DNA from: Parasedimentitalea marina
GTDB lineage: Bacteria > Pseudomonadota > Alphaproteobacteria > Rhodobacterales > Rhodobacteraceae
Reading direction: 5' to 3'
Length of the DNA stretch: 64,000 nt
Assembly (NCBI RefSeq): GCF_004006175.1
Contig: NZ_CP033219.1
Span: forward strand, 930,001-994,000
This document shows, piece by piece, positions 9,899 through 19,279 of this stretch; positions within the stretch are counted from its first letter, which is position 1, and every line of letters starts with the position of its first letter. Below the pieces are notes generated by a model, which was given only the letters and a program-made list of their open reading frames with translations, was not told where the DNA came from and ran no database searches. The translations under genes were made by a program, and so were the position numbers.

Positions 9899-11800
9899 TC
9901 AGGATTGCGGCGCCTGTGGGTTTTCGGGTTCTGCAGTATTGTGACCATGGGCGGTCTTGTCCCAGAAGAACGGGTGCCAGATCAGTTCGTGTAGGGCCTT
10001 GTAGGCTGCCATCGCGCCAAGCGGAAAATAGAGTATCATCGTGGGCGCCCAAAGTGCCAGGCTACGTCTATTGCAGGCAAAAGCCGCAGTCACCGAAATG
10101 CAGATTGCAAGGCATTCGAAAACAACCAGCATTATAGCGGTGCCGAACAGCACGCCTGTGGGCATCAGCACTGCGCTGGGATGCGGCAGACCCAGGAGGA
10201 TCAGCCAGAACGACCACAGAAATGGTGCCAGCAGAAATTGGCCGACACTGCCCAGAAAAAAGGCCTGAAACCCCAGAAAACGTTTCCAGCCCAGCTGTGC
10301 CAGCAGCAATCTAGGCTGCCGCATGTGGACCAGATAGGTCACCATAAAACCTTTCAGCCAGCGAGATCTCTGGCGGATCCAGGGCCAGGGGCGGCAATTG
10401 GCCTCTTCGTGGGTCGTGGTGGTGATCATTTTGGTTCTGTAGCCTGCCCGATACAGCCGGACCCCAAGATCAGCGTCTTCGGTGACGTTATGGGCATCCC
10501 ATCCGCCCATCCGTTCCAGGGCGTCGCGTTTCACAAACAGGGTTGTGCCACCCAGCGGTATCACCAGCCCCAGCCGTGCAAGCCCCGGCAGGACAATGCG
10601 AAACCAGCTGGCATATTCCAGGGTGAAACAGCGAGACAGCCAATTGGTGCGTGGATTGTAATAGTCCAATACGCCCTGCAAACAGGCAACATTGTCAGCG
10701 GCGGTTTCAAATGTGCGGGCAACCTGTTCCAGCTGTCCGCGCGCCGGTGCATCCTCGGCATCCCAGACTCCGATGATGTCCCCATGGCAAAAGTCGAGCG
10801 CATAGTTCATGGCACGGGGTTTGGTGGTCAAAGAACCGCATTGCGGCACGGTTACGATTTTTATCCAAGACGGCAGCGTGGCTTTGGCCAGTGCAGCCCG
10901 GGTGATCTCGTCGTGTTCCTCGAGCACCAGGATCACTTCTAGCAAGGATCGCGGGTATGTTAGCCGTTTAAGGCGTCGCAGCAGGGCCTTGCTGATCTCG
11001 GACTCGTGGAACAGGGGAACCAGCATCGAAATGCGCGGCAGGCGGAGGGGCTTCTGTGGAGCGCGTTGTGCCAGAGGCGGTTTTTTGTCAGGAGCCTTCG
11101 TTGCCAGATGCACTAGAAATCCGATCATTTTCAATGCAACGAACAGGCTTAACGTCAGCACCGCCAAGACACAACATAGGGTAAAACCTATCCGCGGAGA
11201 GTAAGCAGTTAGCCCGGCGAGTGTGGCAAGCATCATCAAGGGCAGCAGGCTGCTGGGTCTGTGTCGCCGTCGGCTGCTGCTGTGCAGGGGGACACGTGTG
11301 CTGGCGGCCAAGGCCAGGTCCCTGCGAAAATGCGTGGTCAGGAATGTGGTGATCTGATCCTCGGCGGCGAGTACTGGCCGGATGGTTTCAAAGCTACCGT
11401 GCAACGCCTTCTTTAGGGTGTCAAAATGCTCAGGGTGGGCAATGGCGACGACAAGTTGAGTGCCGGAGTACAACCACGGTACAGCCCGATGCTTGAGCCA
11501 GAATTGCGCAGGTTTGCGGTTTAACAGTCGGGTATGTGCCGTGATGTTTGAGAGATCGACCCGTTGCAGACCGTGCTGTTGCGACAGGGCCTCTAGCACC
11601 TGATCCTGATTGGCCCAGCCCTGGCTTATCAAAATATGGCCGAGGGGCGCATTCTGGTGGCGTTGCAGCACCAGAGCCCGCAATAAATCGGTGTCCCGGA
11701 CTGCATGATTGTCAACAAGGTGACGGCCCAGCAATTGTTGGGGGCGCGGCGTCGGGTATACGCGCTGGGATTTGCGAAATTGAACCGACTGATCCCGCAT
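9899..11800 (-). CDS. Glycosyltransferase family 2 with N-terminal MshEN-like domain
   Basis: 633 residues. An N-terminal part (about 20-160) resembles MshEN: two spaced repeats with the LG-xx-L ... LxxxLxxQ pattern begin at residues 24 (LGRHL) and 53 (LGHIL); such repeats bind cyclic di-GMP in MshE and related proteins. Two membrane helices follow (about 184-230). A GT2 domain at 255-490 has DAED (347-350), TED (440-442) and QRSRW (477-481), the QxxRW signature of processive synthases. C-terminal helices cover 495-605. It likely makes or extends a surface polysaccharide at the inner membrane; polymer unknown. It stands alone between gntR and carA. Confidence 0.85.
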   Translation of the reverse strand: MRDQSVQFRKSQRVYPTPRPQQLLGRHLVDNHAVRDTDLLRALVLQRHQNAPLGHILISQGWANQDQVLEALSQQHGLQRVDLSNITAHTRLLNRKPAQFWLKHRAVPWLYSGTQLVVAIAHPEHFDTLKKALHGSFETIRPVLAAEDQITTFLTTHFRRDLALAASTRVPLHSSSRRRHRPSSLLPLMMLATLAGLTAYSPRIGFTLCCVLAVLTLSLFVALKMIGFLVHLATKAPDKKPPLAQRAPQKPLRLPRISMLVPLFHESEISKALLRRLKRLTYPRSLLEVILVLEEHDEITRAALAKATLPSWIKIVTVPQCGSLTTKPRAMNYALDFCHGDIIGVWDAEDAPARGQLEQVARTFETAADNVACLQGVLDYYNPRTNWLSRCFTLEYASWFRIVLPGLARLGLVIPLGGTTLFVKRDALERMGGWDAHNVTEDADLGVRLYRAGYRTKMITTTTHEEANCRPWPWIRQRSRWLKGFMVTYLVHMRQPRLLLAQLGWKRFLGFQAFFLGSVGQFLLAPFLWSFWLILLGLPHPSAVLMPTGVLFGTAIMLVVFECLAICISVTAAFACNRRSLALWAPTMILYFPLGAMAAYKALHELIWHPFFWDKTAHGHNTAEPENPQAPQS

Positions 11801-11849
11801 TAAATCACCACTCCCCCCTATTGCTGTCTGGCAGCCTGGGCAATGGTGG

Positions 11850-11882
11850 TTAACGGCCAGTTAACTGATCTGGCCATTAACG
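11850..11882. other. Imperfect inverted repeat between GT2 gene and carA
   Basis: TTAACGGCCAG and CTGGCCATTAA form an 11-bp stem (one G-T pair) with a 9-11-nt loop in the 99-nt gap before the glycosyltransferase. On the minus strand no T-run follows, so it could be a carA transcript-end structure or a regulator site for the glycosyltransferase gene. Confidence 0.35.
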
Positions 11883-11899
11883 GCGGTTTTACTTTTGGC

Positions 11900-13069
11900 T
11901 TACGCCTCGACCGTGTTGCTCGCCGCCATGGCTTCGGCAAAGCGTTCAAACAGGTAGAAGCTATCTTGTGGACCGGGGCTGGCCTCGGGGTGCTGTTGAA
12001 CGGAGAATACCGGACGGCCATCCAGGCGGATGCCGCAGTTTGACCCATCGAACAGTGACACATGAGTTTCCACGACACCTTCAGGCAGCGTTTGCGCATC
12101 AACGGCGAATCCATGGTTCATCGAAGTGATCTCGACCTTGCCAGTCTGGATTTCTTTGACCGGGTGGTTGGCGCCATGGTGGCCGTGGTTCATTTTTATG
12201 GTCTTTGCACCCAGCGCCAGTGCCAGCATCTGGTGGCCAAGGCAGATACCAAAGACCGGCAGTTCAGTCGTATCAAGGATCGTCTTGATCATTGGAACGG
12301 CGTATTCGCCGGTTGCGGCGGGGTCGCCAGGGCCATTGGACAGAAAGACACCATCCGGGTTATGCGCCAAGACTTCTTCGGCGGTGGCAGTGGCGGGCAA
12401 CACGGTGACATCACATCCAGCCGAAGCCAGGCACCGCAGGATGTTGCGCTTGGCGCCATAGTCGATCGCGACAACTTTGTGTGCTGGGTTCGTCTGCTTG
12501 GGGTAGCCATCAGGCCAAGCCCACCGCATCTCATTCCAGCGATAGCTTTGCGCGCAGGTGACCTCTTTTGCCAGATCCATGCCTTCCAGCCCAGCCCAAG
12601 CGCGGGCGGAAGCCACCAGAGCCTCGACATCGAAATTTCCGTCAGGATCATGTGCCAGTGCCACATGCGGCGCCCCTTGCCGCCGGATCTCGCGGGTCAG
12701 GCGGCGGGTGTCGATACCGCCGATGGCAATGCGCCCTGTCCGGGTCAGCCAGTCTTTCAATTCTTCAGTGCTGCGCCAGTTGCTGGCCAAGGTCGGATCC
12801 CACTTGACCACCATGCCTGCAGCCACTGGATTGCCGGTTTCGTCATCTTCCGGCGTCACACCTGTGTTACCGATATGAGGGAAAGTGAAGGTGACGATTT
12901 GACCAGCATATGACGGATCCGTCATGATCTCTTGGTAGCCGGTCATTGCGGTGTTAAAGCAGAGCTCGGCAACGGTTTGTCCAGTGGCGCCAAAACCAGC
13001 GCCATAAAACACTGTACCATCAGCCATAGCCAGGCATGCGGTGGGCTTGAACGAGGCAGTATCGGCCAT
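11900..13069 (-). CDS. carA: Carbamoyl-phosphate synthase small subunit
   Basis: 389 residues from the ATG at 13069, preceded by GGAG 9 nt upstream; an upstream ATG at 13099 has no good ribosome site. It is the glutaminase subunit that feeds ammonia to CarB for arginine and pyrimidine synthesis. The N-terminal CarA domain (LCFNTAMTGYQEIMTDPSY) is followed by a class I amidotransferase domain with the nucleophile elbow GICLGHQML and catalytic His/Glu in QHPEASPGP. carB is not in the window, which is common in this group. It diverges from yqeY. Confidence 0.96.
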   Translation of the reverse strand: MADTASFKPTACLAMADGTVFYGAGFGATGQTVAELCFNTAMTGYQEIMTDPSYAGQIVTFTFPHIGNTGVTPEDDETGNPVAAGMVVKWDPTLASNWRSTEELKDWLTRTGRIAIGGIDTRRLTREIRRQGAPHVALAHDPDGNFDVEALVASARAWAGLEGMDLAKEVTCAQSYRWNEMRWAWPDGYPKQTNPAHKVVAIDYGAKRNILRCLASAGCDVTVLPATATAEEVLAHNPDGVFLSNGPGDPAATGEYAVPMIKTILDTTELPVFGICLGHQMLALALGAKTIKMNHGHHGANHPVKEIQTGKVEITSMNHGFAVDAQTLPEGVVETHVSLFDGSNCGIRLDGRPVFSVQQHPEASPGPQDSFYLFERFAEAMAASNTVEA

Positions 13070-13252
13070 TGCGCGAGTCTCCATGTGGGATAAATTCATG
13101 GGTTCTTAAGGGCAGGGCCCAGTCGGGTCAAGCCCGGCCTAAGGCACCATCGCAAAGCGTTCCATGGCGTCAGCTTTAACTGGGCGGTCTTGTCTAGGGA
13201 CAGATGTTTGGTTATGGCTATGGGTTCCAACGCCATGGGGATGGAATACACA

Positions 13253-13726
13253 ATGGATATGCGCACACGAGTCAACACGGCTCTGAAGCAAGCAATGAAA
13301 GACCGGGCAGCAAGCCGCCTGGCGACGTTGCGCCTGATCAATGCTGCGATCAAGGACATGGAAATTGCCGCACGTGGTGATGGCGAAGAGATCACCATTG
13401 CCGATAGTGATATCTTGGCGATTCTCAGCAAGATGACCAAACAGCGCAACGAAAGTGCGCGCGCCTACGAAGAGGGCGGCCGTTTGGATCTGGCCGAGCG
13501 AGAGCTTGAGGAAATTGCCATCATCGAGGAATTCCTGCCCAAGCAATTGGCCGAGGATGAGGTGGTTGACGCCATTCGCGCCGCTGTCGCCGGAACCGGT
13601 GCCAATTCGATCCGCGACATGGGCAAAGTCATGGGCGCCCTAAAGTCGAAATACACCGGCCAGATGGATTTTGGCAAAGTCGGTCCATTGGTCAAGGATC
13701 AGCTGTGCTCGGGCGGCGACTGCTGA
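13253..13726 (+). CDS. yqeY: GatB/YqeY domain protein
   Basis: 157 residues from MDMRTRVNTALK, the usual YqeY length; in-frame upstream starts add unconserved residues. A GGGATGGA-like site lies about 9 nt before the chosen ATG. The family resembles the C-terminal tRNA-binding part of GatB and has been proposed to have a tRNA-related amidase role; its cellular function is not established. Typical segments: LATLRLINAAIKD, ARAYEEGGRLDLAERE, EEFLPKQLAEDEV and MGALKSKYTGQMD. It diverges from carA and converges on ureG. Confidence 0.9.
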   Translation: MDMRTRVNTALKQAMKDRAASRLATLRLINAAIKDMEIAARGDGEEITIADSDILAILSKMTKQRNESARAYEEGGRLDLAERELEEIAIIEEFLPKQLAEDEVVDAIRAAVAGTGANSIRDMGKVMGALKSKYTGQMDFGKVGPLVKDQLCSGGDC

Positions 13727-13764
13727 ACCCAGGTGGTGTTTAAACCAGCCGGAGCTTAACAAGG

Positions 13765-13787
13765 GGCTGATCCAGAGTGGATCAGCC
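13765..13787. terminator. Hairpin between yqeY and ureG (likely bidirectional terminator)
   Basis: Perfect 9-bp stem GGCTGATCC / GGATCAGCC with a 5-nt loop, between the convergent genes yqeY and ureG; the right arm includes the ureG stop. Only short T-rich tails follow on either strand, so termination efficiency is uncertain. Confidence 0.6.
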
Positions 13788-14402
13788 TGTTGAAAAACCG
13801 CCGATCTCTGCCAGTGCATCGATAATGTCCGAGACCCCTTTGTTGTGTTTCAGGCTGGCAAAGAAAAACGGCCCGTCACCGCGCATCCGCTTTGCATCTC
13901 TGTCCATGACGTCTAGCGAAGCGCCGACATACGGGGCAAGGTCTATTTTGTTGATCACCAGCACATCTGACCGGGTAATGGCGGGGCCACCTTTGCGTGG
14001 GATTTCCTCGCCTGCGGCAACGTCGATGACATAGAGGGTTACATCCGCCAGTTCCGGACTAAAAGTCGCTGACAGATTGTCACCGCCGCTTTCGATCAGC
14101 ACGATCTCAAGGTCGGGATGCCTGCGCTGCATCTCGGCAATGGCGGCCAGATTGATCGAGGCATCCTCGCGAATCGCGGTATGCGGACAGCCGCCGGTCT
14201 CCACGCCAATCACCCGGTCCTGCGGCAGCACCTGCATGCGCATCAGCGCCTCGGCGTCTTCCTGCGTGTAAATGTCATTGGTGATGACCCCGACTGAGTG
14301 GGTCTGTGTCAAAACGCGCGCCAGTGCGGCGGTCAGGGTGGTCTTGCCAGCCCCGACAGGGCCGCCGATGCCAATGCGCAATGGGCCGTTGAAAGTGCTC
14401 AT
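13782..14402 (-). CDS. ureG: Urease accessory GTPase UreG
   Basis: 206 residues. P-loop [17 protein letters not shown] at the N-terminus, the CPH-type nickel motif in [30 protein letters not shown], and [10 protein letters not shown] as the G4 guanine-specificity motif. UreG hydrolyses GTP in the UreD-F-G-E complex to deliver nickel to apo-urease in the cytosol. It overlaps ureF by 4 nt and is the last gene of the urease operon, followed by a hairpin. Confidence 0.97.
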   Translation of the reverse strand: MSTFNGPLRIGIGGPVGAGKTTLTAALARVLTQTHSVGVITNDIYTQEDAEALMRMQVLPQDRVIGVETGGCPHTAIREDASINLAAIAEMQRRHPDLEIVLIESGGDNLSATFSPELADVTLYVIDVAAGEEIPRKGGPAITRSDVLVINKIDLAPYVGASLDVMDRDAKRMRGDGPFFFASLKHNKGVSDIIDALAEIGGFSTG

Positions 14403-15046
14403 GAGCGGAACATCCTTGAGTATTGAGTTTCGTGTTGCATCGATGCGATATCGGCCAGAAAGCAGGACCCGCTGAGATCGGTGTTTTCCGACGTAAGTGC
14501 ATCCTGTGCCGACTGTTCTATCATCGGCGCCATCTCAGCCAGAATGCGCTGTCCTTCGACTTGACCGACTGGCATCAATCGCTGCGCTGCAGCCACCAGG
14601 TTGGAAATGAATGAGTGCACAAACATATGCGTGGTCATGTCCAGTGGCAGTTTGTGCAACTGGGCAGCATAGCCAATTCCGACCGGGTAGGTCAGGTCGG
14701 GCATATCATGGCCGGATATCGCCGCTGTCGTTTGGCAAAATGCCGTGCCTTGTTGCGCAGTCTCGGCCAGCCGCTCTTTGGAGGGGGCAAAGACCCGCGC
14801 CAGCTGATCGATGTCCAGCAGCGTCTCGGCATCTTCGCTGTGATAGGCTGCGACCAGCAGGATCGGATCACTATTGCCGGCCCCATGGGTCAGCAGGTCC
14901 TGTAGCCAGACCCTTAGATCATTCGCCCCTTCAATAGCCCCGGATGCCACTGCGGCCTCGAAACCATGGGAATAAGCGAAAGCCCCCACCGGGTAGGCGG
15001 GCGACAGCCATTGCTGCAACAAGGTTAGGTTTGGATCAATGCGCAT
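14399..15046 (-). CDS. ureF: Urease accessory protein UreF
   Basis: 215 residues from ATG at 15046, which overlaps the end of ureE (the ureE stop lies in ATGCGCATTGA); a longer start at 15079 is possible. UreF bridges UreD and UreG and acts as a gatekeeper of UreG GTPase during nickel insertion. All-helical, with [20 protein letters not shown] at the N-terminus, the conserved UreF opening, and the [20 protein letters not shown] segment. Tightly packed between ureE and ureG. Confidence 0.95.
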   Translation of the reverse strand: MRIDPNLTLLQQWLSPAYPVGAFAYSHGFEAAVASGAIEGANDLRVWLQDLLTHGAGNSDPILLVAAYHSEDAETLLDIDQLARVFAPSKERLAETAQQGTAFCQTTAAISGHDMPDLTYPVGIGYAAQLHKLPLDMTTHMFVHSFISNLVAAAQRLMPVGQVEGQRILAEMAPMIEQSAQDALTSENTDLSGSCFLADIASMQHETQYSRMFRS

Positions 15047-15491
15047 GCGAATGGGTGCGCCCATGCCCATAGGCGCCACCTTCGGGGGTAAAGGCCTCGG
15101 TCACTTGGGTAAGAGATGCGTCCAATAGTTTCAGCATGACGTGGATGACGTGGTCATACTGGATAAGCAGGCGGTTGGGCTCTATCTGACAGGGGGTGTG
15201 GCGGTTGCCAATGTGCCAGGCCAGCCGGATCAAATCGTCACCGGTTATCTGCAACAGCTTTTCTGGCGCTGCGATCACCTCGATCTCGCCACCGTTTTCC
15301 AGCAGCAGCACCCCACTGTGATCCAGCGAAGTGGTTTGGGGCAGGTCGACCAGCACCGTCTCGCCACCCTCGGTGGTCAGCACTTTGCGGCGCAAAAAAC
15401 GGGCGTTGTAGTCTAGCACGACCCGATCAACCGGGGCCGGGTCATGCGCATGGCCGTGATAGACACGGCAGGTCATCGACGGGGCGCTCAT
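15036..15491 (-). CDS. ureE: Urease nickel metallochaperone UreE
   Basis: 151 residues from MSAPSMTCRVY. An N-terminal UreE domain (DYNARFLRRKVL, LVDLPQ) is followed by a metal-binding domain with LAWHIGNRHTPCQIE, whose His is the conserved nickel ligand of the dimer. The C-terminus [10 protein letters not shown] is a short His-rich tail, as in many UreE proteins that store nickel. Delivers nickel to UreG. It begins 22 nt after the DUF1127 gene, so both are probably on one transcript. Confidence 0.94.
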   Translation of the reverse strand: MSAPSMTCRVYHGHAHDPAPVDRVVLDYNARFLRRKVLTTEGGETVLVDLPQTTSLDHSGVLLLENGGEIEVIAAPEKLLQITGDDLIRLAWHIGNRHTPCQIEPNRLLIQYDHVIHVMLKLLDASLTQVTEAFTPEGGAYGHGRTHSHAH

Positions 15492-15513
15492 GATGGCGCC
15501 CCTTGATGAGAGC

Positions 15514-15735
15514 TTACATCCAGTGACCAAACACGTGCATGACGATGTCGTCGCGCTTCAGGCCTTTTTTCGCCAGTTGCTCGTCGCTCATCGCCTGCAG
15601 GTTTTGAACTTCGTGATACCGCGAGTTGGCTTCGGCGACATTGACGAGACCGGTAAAGATGGCCGACAGGCTGCGTTTGAGAACAGCGAGTGGGGACCAG
15701 GTTGATAGGGTCTGTGCTGTTACTGCGATGGACAT
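15514..15735 (-). CDS. Small DUF1127 protein inside the urease operon
   Basis: 73 residues. The C-terminal half (LQAMSDEQLAKKGLKRDDIVMHVFGHW) matches the DUF1127/YjiS-like pattern, and RYHEVQNLQAMSDEQL is the family core. Alphaproteobacterial members are small, basic, often stress-induced, and some bind RNA. AGGAG lies about 10 nt before the ATG, but GGAG-TAAG-CTCC can fold on itself and might hide the ribosome site. It sits between ureC and ureE, not a normal urease gene position. Its own upstream region has two perfect inverted repeats. Confidence 0.8.
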   Translation of the reverse strand: MSIAVTAQTLSTWSPLAVLKRSLSAIFTGLVNVAEANSRYHEVQNLQAMSDEQLAKKGLKRDDIVMHVFGHWM

Positions 15736-15755
15736 TGGAGCTTACTCCTGAATTT

Positions 15756-15803
15756 GTGATCATGTTCCGTTGATCACAGGAGTATGCTGCATGTGCAGCA
15801 TGC
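15756..15803. promoter_or_regulatory. Two inverted repeats upstream of the DUF1127 gene
   Basis: First repeat: GTGATCA-N8-TGATCAC at 15756-15777. Second: ATGCTGCA-TG-TGCAGCAT at 15784-15801. Both lie in the 140-nt gap between the ureC stop and the DUF1127 start. They could be operators, a processing site, or the transcript end of ureDABC; none has a T-run on the minus strand. Confidence 0.45.
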
Positions 15804-15875
15804 ACCAGTGTTGACTTGGAAGCCCCGCCATGCGCTGAGCACATGCCACGTTTAAAATTATGCATATTCAATCTC

Positions 15876-17585
15876 TTAGAATAGGAAGTAGCGCTGTGCC
15901 ATTGGCAGCACTTTGGCGGGCTGACAGGTGAGTAGCTCTCCATCGGCGCGCACTTCATAGGTTTCAGGGTTCACTTCCATCTCAGGTGTGGCATTGTTCA
16001 GGATCAGATCTGATTTGCCGATATTGCGGGTGTTGCGCACTGCCACGGTCTGCTTGGCTAGGCCCAGCTTGTCGCGGATACCGTCCGCCTGCGCCGCCGC
16101 TGAGACAAAGGTCACGGCGCTGTTTTCCAGCGAGCGCCCATAGGCGCCAAACATCGGGCGGCTGTAGACCGGTTGTGGCGTCGGGATCGATGCATTCGGG
16201 TCACCCATCTGTGCGCAGATGATGGTGCCAGCCATCAGCACCATATCTGGCTTTACCCCAAAGAATGCCGGGTTCCACAGCACCAGATCGGCGCGTTTGC
16301 CTTCGGCGATACTGCCGATCTCATGGGCAATGCCATGGGCGATGGCCGGGTTGATGGTATATTTGGCAATATAACGGCGGACCCGAAAATTGTCGTTCTC
16401 GCCGATCTCGTCAGGTAGTCGGCCGCGCTGTTTCTTCATCTTGTCGGCGGTCTGCCAGGTGCGGATCAGCACCTCGCCCACACGGCCCATCGCCTGACTG
16501 TCCGACGCAATGATAGAGAACGCGCCCATGTCGTGCAGGATGTCCTCGGCGGCAATGGTTTCGCGCCGGATGCGGCTTTCGGCAAAGGCAACATCCTCGG
16601 GGATCGACTTGTCCAGGTGGTGGCAGACCATCAACATGTCCAGATGTTCTTCCAGCGTGTTGACGGTGAAGGGCCGTGTTGGGTTGGTGGACGAAGGCAA
16701 CACGTGTTCTTCGCCACAGATCTTGATGATGTCCGGCGCATGCCCGCCACCCGCGCCCTCGGTGTGAAAGGCATGGATGGTGCGGCCCTTCATGGCGTTG
16801 AGCGTATGTTCGACAAAACCGGACTCGTTCAGGGTGTCGGTGTGGATCATCACCTGCACGTCCATCGCATCAGCCACGCCCAGGCAGCAATCGATACTCG
16901 CAGGTGTGGTGCCCCAATCCTCGTGCAGTTTCAGCGCACAGGCGCCGGCCTTCACTTGTTCTTCCAGTGCAAAAGGCAGGCTGGCGTTGCCCTTGCCAGC
17001 AAAGGCCAGGTTCATCGGCAACGCATCTGCGGCTTGCATCATACGACCAAGGTGCCAGGCACCGGGAGTGCAGGTGGTAGCCAAAGTGCCATGGGCCGGC
17101 CCGGTGCCACCGCCCAGCATGGTGGTCAGGCCTGAATGCAGCGCGTCGTCGATTTGTTGCGGGCAGATGAAATGGATGTGGCTGTCAAAGCCGCCTGCGG
17201 TCAGGATTTTGCCTTCACCGGCAATGATCTCGGTGCCGGGACCGATGATGATATCCACACCGGGCTGGGTATCCGGGTTGCCAGCCTTGCCCAACTTGGC
17301 AATCCGCCCGTCCTTTAGCCCCACATCAGCCTTGAAGATACCCGAGTGATCAACAATCAGTGCATTGGTAATCACCGTATCCATCGCCCCATCGGCGCGC
17401 GTGATCTGCGACTGCCCCATGCCATCGCGGATCACCTTGCCGCCGCCAAATTTGACCTCTTCGCCGTAAGTGGTCAGGTCGTGTTCAACCTCGATGATCA
17501 GGTCGGTATCGGCAAGGCGCAAACGGTCGCCGGTTGTCGGCCCATACATCGCGGCATAGTCAGAACGTTTGATCTTGGTGGGCAT
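15876..17585 (-). CDS. ureC: Urease alpha subunit
   Basis: 569 residues, normal length. Catalytic subunit that hydrolyses urea to ammonia and carbamate at a dinickel centre. Motifs: HIHFICPQQ (nickel His pair), ALKLHEDWG (carbamylated Lys bridging nickel), [28 protein letters not shown], and the mobile-flap [19 protein letters not shown] with catalytic His. AGGAGA lies about 8 nt before the ATG. It follows ureB by 70 nt; the downstream gap to the DUF1127 gene is 140 nt. Confidence 0.98.
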   Translation of the reverse strand: MPTKIKRSDYAAMYGPTTGDRLRLADTDLIIEVEHDLTTYGEEVKFGGGKVIRDGMGQSQITRADGAMDTVITNALIVDHSGIFKADVGLKDGRIAKLGKAGNPDTQPGVDIIIGPGTEIIAGEGKILTAGGFDSHIHFICPQQIDDALHSGLTTMLGGGTGPAHGTLATTCTPGAWHLGRMMQAADALPMNLAFAGKGNASLPFALEEQVKAGACALKLHEDWGTTPASIDCCLGVADAMDVQVMIHTDTLNESGFVEHTLNAMKGRTIHAFHTEGAGGGHAPDIIKICGEEHVLPSSTNPTRPFTVNTLEEHLDMLMVCHHLDKSIPEDVAFAESRIRRETIAAEDILHDMGAFSIIASDSQAMGRVGEVLIRTWQTADKMKKQRGRLPDEIGENDNFRVRRYIAKYTINPAIAHGIAHEIGSIAEGKRADLVLWNPAFFGVKPDMVLMAGTIICAQMGDPNASIPTPQPVYSRPMFGAYGRSLENSAVTFVSAAAQADGIRDKLGLAKQTVAVRNTRNIGKSDLILNNATPEMEVNPETYEVRADGELLTCQPAKVLPMAQRYFLF

Positions 17586-17655
17586 TGAGATCTCCTGAGC
17601 GGCGGCATAACGCCAAGAATTGCTATTTATGTCTGCAATCTAAGGGCCAGTGCCC

Positions 17656-17961
17656 CTAAAGCGCCCCCATGACTTTTTGATTAAACCCATACACGCGGCG
17701 TGCCCCTGAAATAGGGATCAGGTTCACCTCGCGGCGCTGACCGGGCTCAAACCGCACTGCAGTGCCAGCTGCGATGTCCAATCGCGTGCCATGGGCGGCC
17801 TCACGGTCAAACGCCAACGACGGGTTGCTTTCGGCGAAATGATAGTGACTGCCCACCTGCACCGGCCGATCGCCGGTATTGGCCACCATCAAGGCCATAG
17901 ATTTGGCGCCCTCGTTCAGGACCAACTCGCCGTCAGCCGTCAGCAGCTCTCCGGGAATCAC
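17656..17961 (-). CDS. ureB: Urease beta subunit
   Basis: 101 residues, normal for UreB. Structural subunit of the (UreA-UreB-UreC)3 enzyme. MIPGELL at the start, [19 protein letters not shown] and [18 protein letters not shown] are the conserved beta-strands. Its start overlaps by 4 nt the stop of the small membrane peptide gene, so translation is probably coupled to it. Confidence 0.96.
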   Translation of the reverse strand: MIPGELLTADGELVLNEGAKSMALMVANTGDRPVQVGSHYHFAESNPSLAFDREAAHGTRLDIAAGTAVRFEPGQRREVNLIPISGARRVYGFNQKVMGAL

Positions 17962-18128
17962 GGGCGGTTTCTCTGGATGTAAGCCAGTGTCGCAGCACCG
18001 AGAATGACGGCCAGACCCAGCACCACCGGCAGCCAGCTATTGGCTGCGTGCGGATGGAGATGTGCGCCGCCATGCGCCAGAGCAGGGGAGGCAAAAGCAA
18101 GCAGGGGTAGAAGTGAAAGAGTTTTCAT
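17958..18128 (-). CDS. Small His-rich membrane or secreted peptide in urease operon
   Basis: 56 residues from the ATG at 18128 ([12 protein letters not shown]). Residues 1-18 look like a signal peptide ending ALA, followed by [12 protein letters not shown], a run with four His, then one hydrophobic helix (about residues 32-50) and a basic tail QRNRP. It would place a His cluster on the periplasmic side of the inner membrane. Function unknown. It sits between ureA and ureB and overlaps ureB by 4 nt, so a link to nickel or urease is plausible from context only. Confidence 0.7.
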   Translation of the reverse strand: MKTLSLLPLLAFASPALAHGGAHLHPHAANSWLPVVLGLAVILGAATLAYIQRNRP

Positions 18129-18138
18129 CGCAGTGTCC

Positions 18139-18441
18139 TTATCGAATGGGGTTGTGAACGGTGACCAGTTTGGTGCCGTCGGGAAAGGTGGCCTCGATCT
18201 GAACATCGGGGATCATTTCGGCGATGCCGTCCATGCATTGCTCGAGTGTGATGATTTCGGCACCGGCCTCCATCATGTCGGCTACGGACCGCCCATCACG
18301 CGCGCCTTCGACGACGGCGTCGGTGATCAGCGCAATTGCCTCGGGGTAGTTCAGCTTGACACCACGGGCCAATCGCTTGCGGGCCACCTCGGCAGCCATG
18401 GCGATCAGCAGCTTGTCTTTTTCGCGAGGGGTCAGGTTCAT
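18139..18441 (-). CDS. ureA: Urease gamma subunit
   Basis: 100 residues, normal for Ure[21 protein letters not shown] at the start and [25 protein letters not shown] and [22 protein letters not shown] are the conserved stretches. Smallest structural subunit of urease. The start lies 1 nt before the ureD stop region, so the two genes are contiguous. Confidence 0.97.
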   Translation of the reverse strand: MNLTPREKDKLLIAMAAEVARKRLARGVKLNYPEAIALITDAVVEGARDGRSVADMMEAGAEIITLEQCMDGIAEMIPDVQIEATFPDGTKLVTVHNPIR

Positions 18442-18442
18442 G

Positions 18443-19279
18443 TCAAAGTCTCCAGCAGCGCGGCAGCCCGTTGTCGGTCAGCCGCTCAAGAATGGGTAAA
18501 AGCGATTTGCGCAGTTCATAGCTGTCCACAGCCAGCAGCCGCATCACCAGCAGGTCATCGCCAATCAGTGACACGCCTCCGGTGTTGGGCAGGGCGGCGC
18601 GGATAAAGGCCAGGTGGCGTGCAGCATCCGGTGCGCAGAATATCAGGTTGGCCATGGATTGGGCCCCATTGGCCACTGCCGGGCGGGCCAGTTTGGCAGC
18701 GATGTCACCGTCCAGCCGCACAGCATCATAATACAGACGCCGTCCGTTGCGGCGAATATCGATGCGGTCCAGGAAATGCGCGTCGCTTAGGACCTCGCCC
18801 ATGGCAATGCGACCAAAGACCAGCGGCTCGACCAGCAGCAACTCGCTGTCTGTTGCCAGATCTGCCGTTAGACTGCGCCGATAGGCAGAGGTGTTATACA
18901 GAATGGTTTCCTGCGGCATCCAGTTCAGACGCGCGCCCGCGCCGACCCGCAGGCGGGTGTCCATTTGCCCGATTTGCCCCGGCAGGGCGCGATAGATCCG
19001 CTCGGCTGCCTGGGTGGTCAGGGTCAAATGGCAGGCCTCGCCAGCCTCGGCCGTCAGGGAAAAGCGGTCGCCGCCGGTTATGCCGCCGGCCGTGTTGATC
19101 ATGACCGCCTCAAGCCCCGGGGTCTTTTGCGGAAACAACAGTTTCAGCGCGCCGGCTTGGCGCAGGTTGGCCAGACGAGTCTGGCCCCTCTGGCGCTGCG
19201 CAACAACCCGCGCCGCGCCAATGGCACGGGGTTGATCGCTGATCGCTTCGGCTGGGGTTATGTCCTGACGGATGGTGAT
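18443..19279 (-). CDS. ureD: Urease accessory protein UreD, start codon unclear
   Basis: UreD opens the accessory complex on apo-urease. Typical segments: [44 protein letters not shown] and EPLVFGR. The only usual start in frame is a TTG at 19138, which would remove the conserved N-terminal block, yet homology continues upstream in the same frame ([10 protein letters not shown], then LRQAGALK) to a stop at 19327, with no ATG, GTG or TTG. An ATC at 19279 has GAGGA 7 nt upstream and is my best guess. The only upstream ATG (19325) is out of frame and ends after 11 codons. A rare start codon or a sequence/frameshift error are both possible. Confidence 0.8.
   Translation of the reverse strand: MTIRQDITPAEAISDQPRAIGAARVVAQRQRGQTRLANLRQAGALKLLFPQKTPGLEAVMINTAGGITGGDRFSLTAEAGEACHLTLTTQAAERIYRALPGQIGQMDTRLRVGAGARLNWMPQETILYNTSAYRRSLTADLATDSELLLVEPLVFGRIAMGEVLSDAHFLDRIDIRRNGRRLYYDAVRLDGDIAAKLARPAVANGAQSMANLIFCAPDAARHLAFIRAALPNTGGVSLIGDDLLVMRLLAVDSYELRKSLLPILERLTDNGLPRCWRL

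Noticed and set aside
15488..15958. 156-codon minus-strand ORF overlapping the DUF1127 gene
   Set aside because: Runs through ureC, DUF1127 and ureE in another frame, with no conserved pattern.
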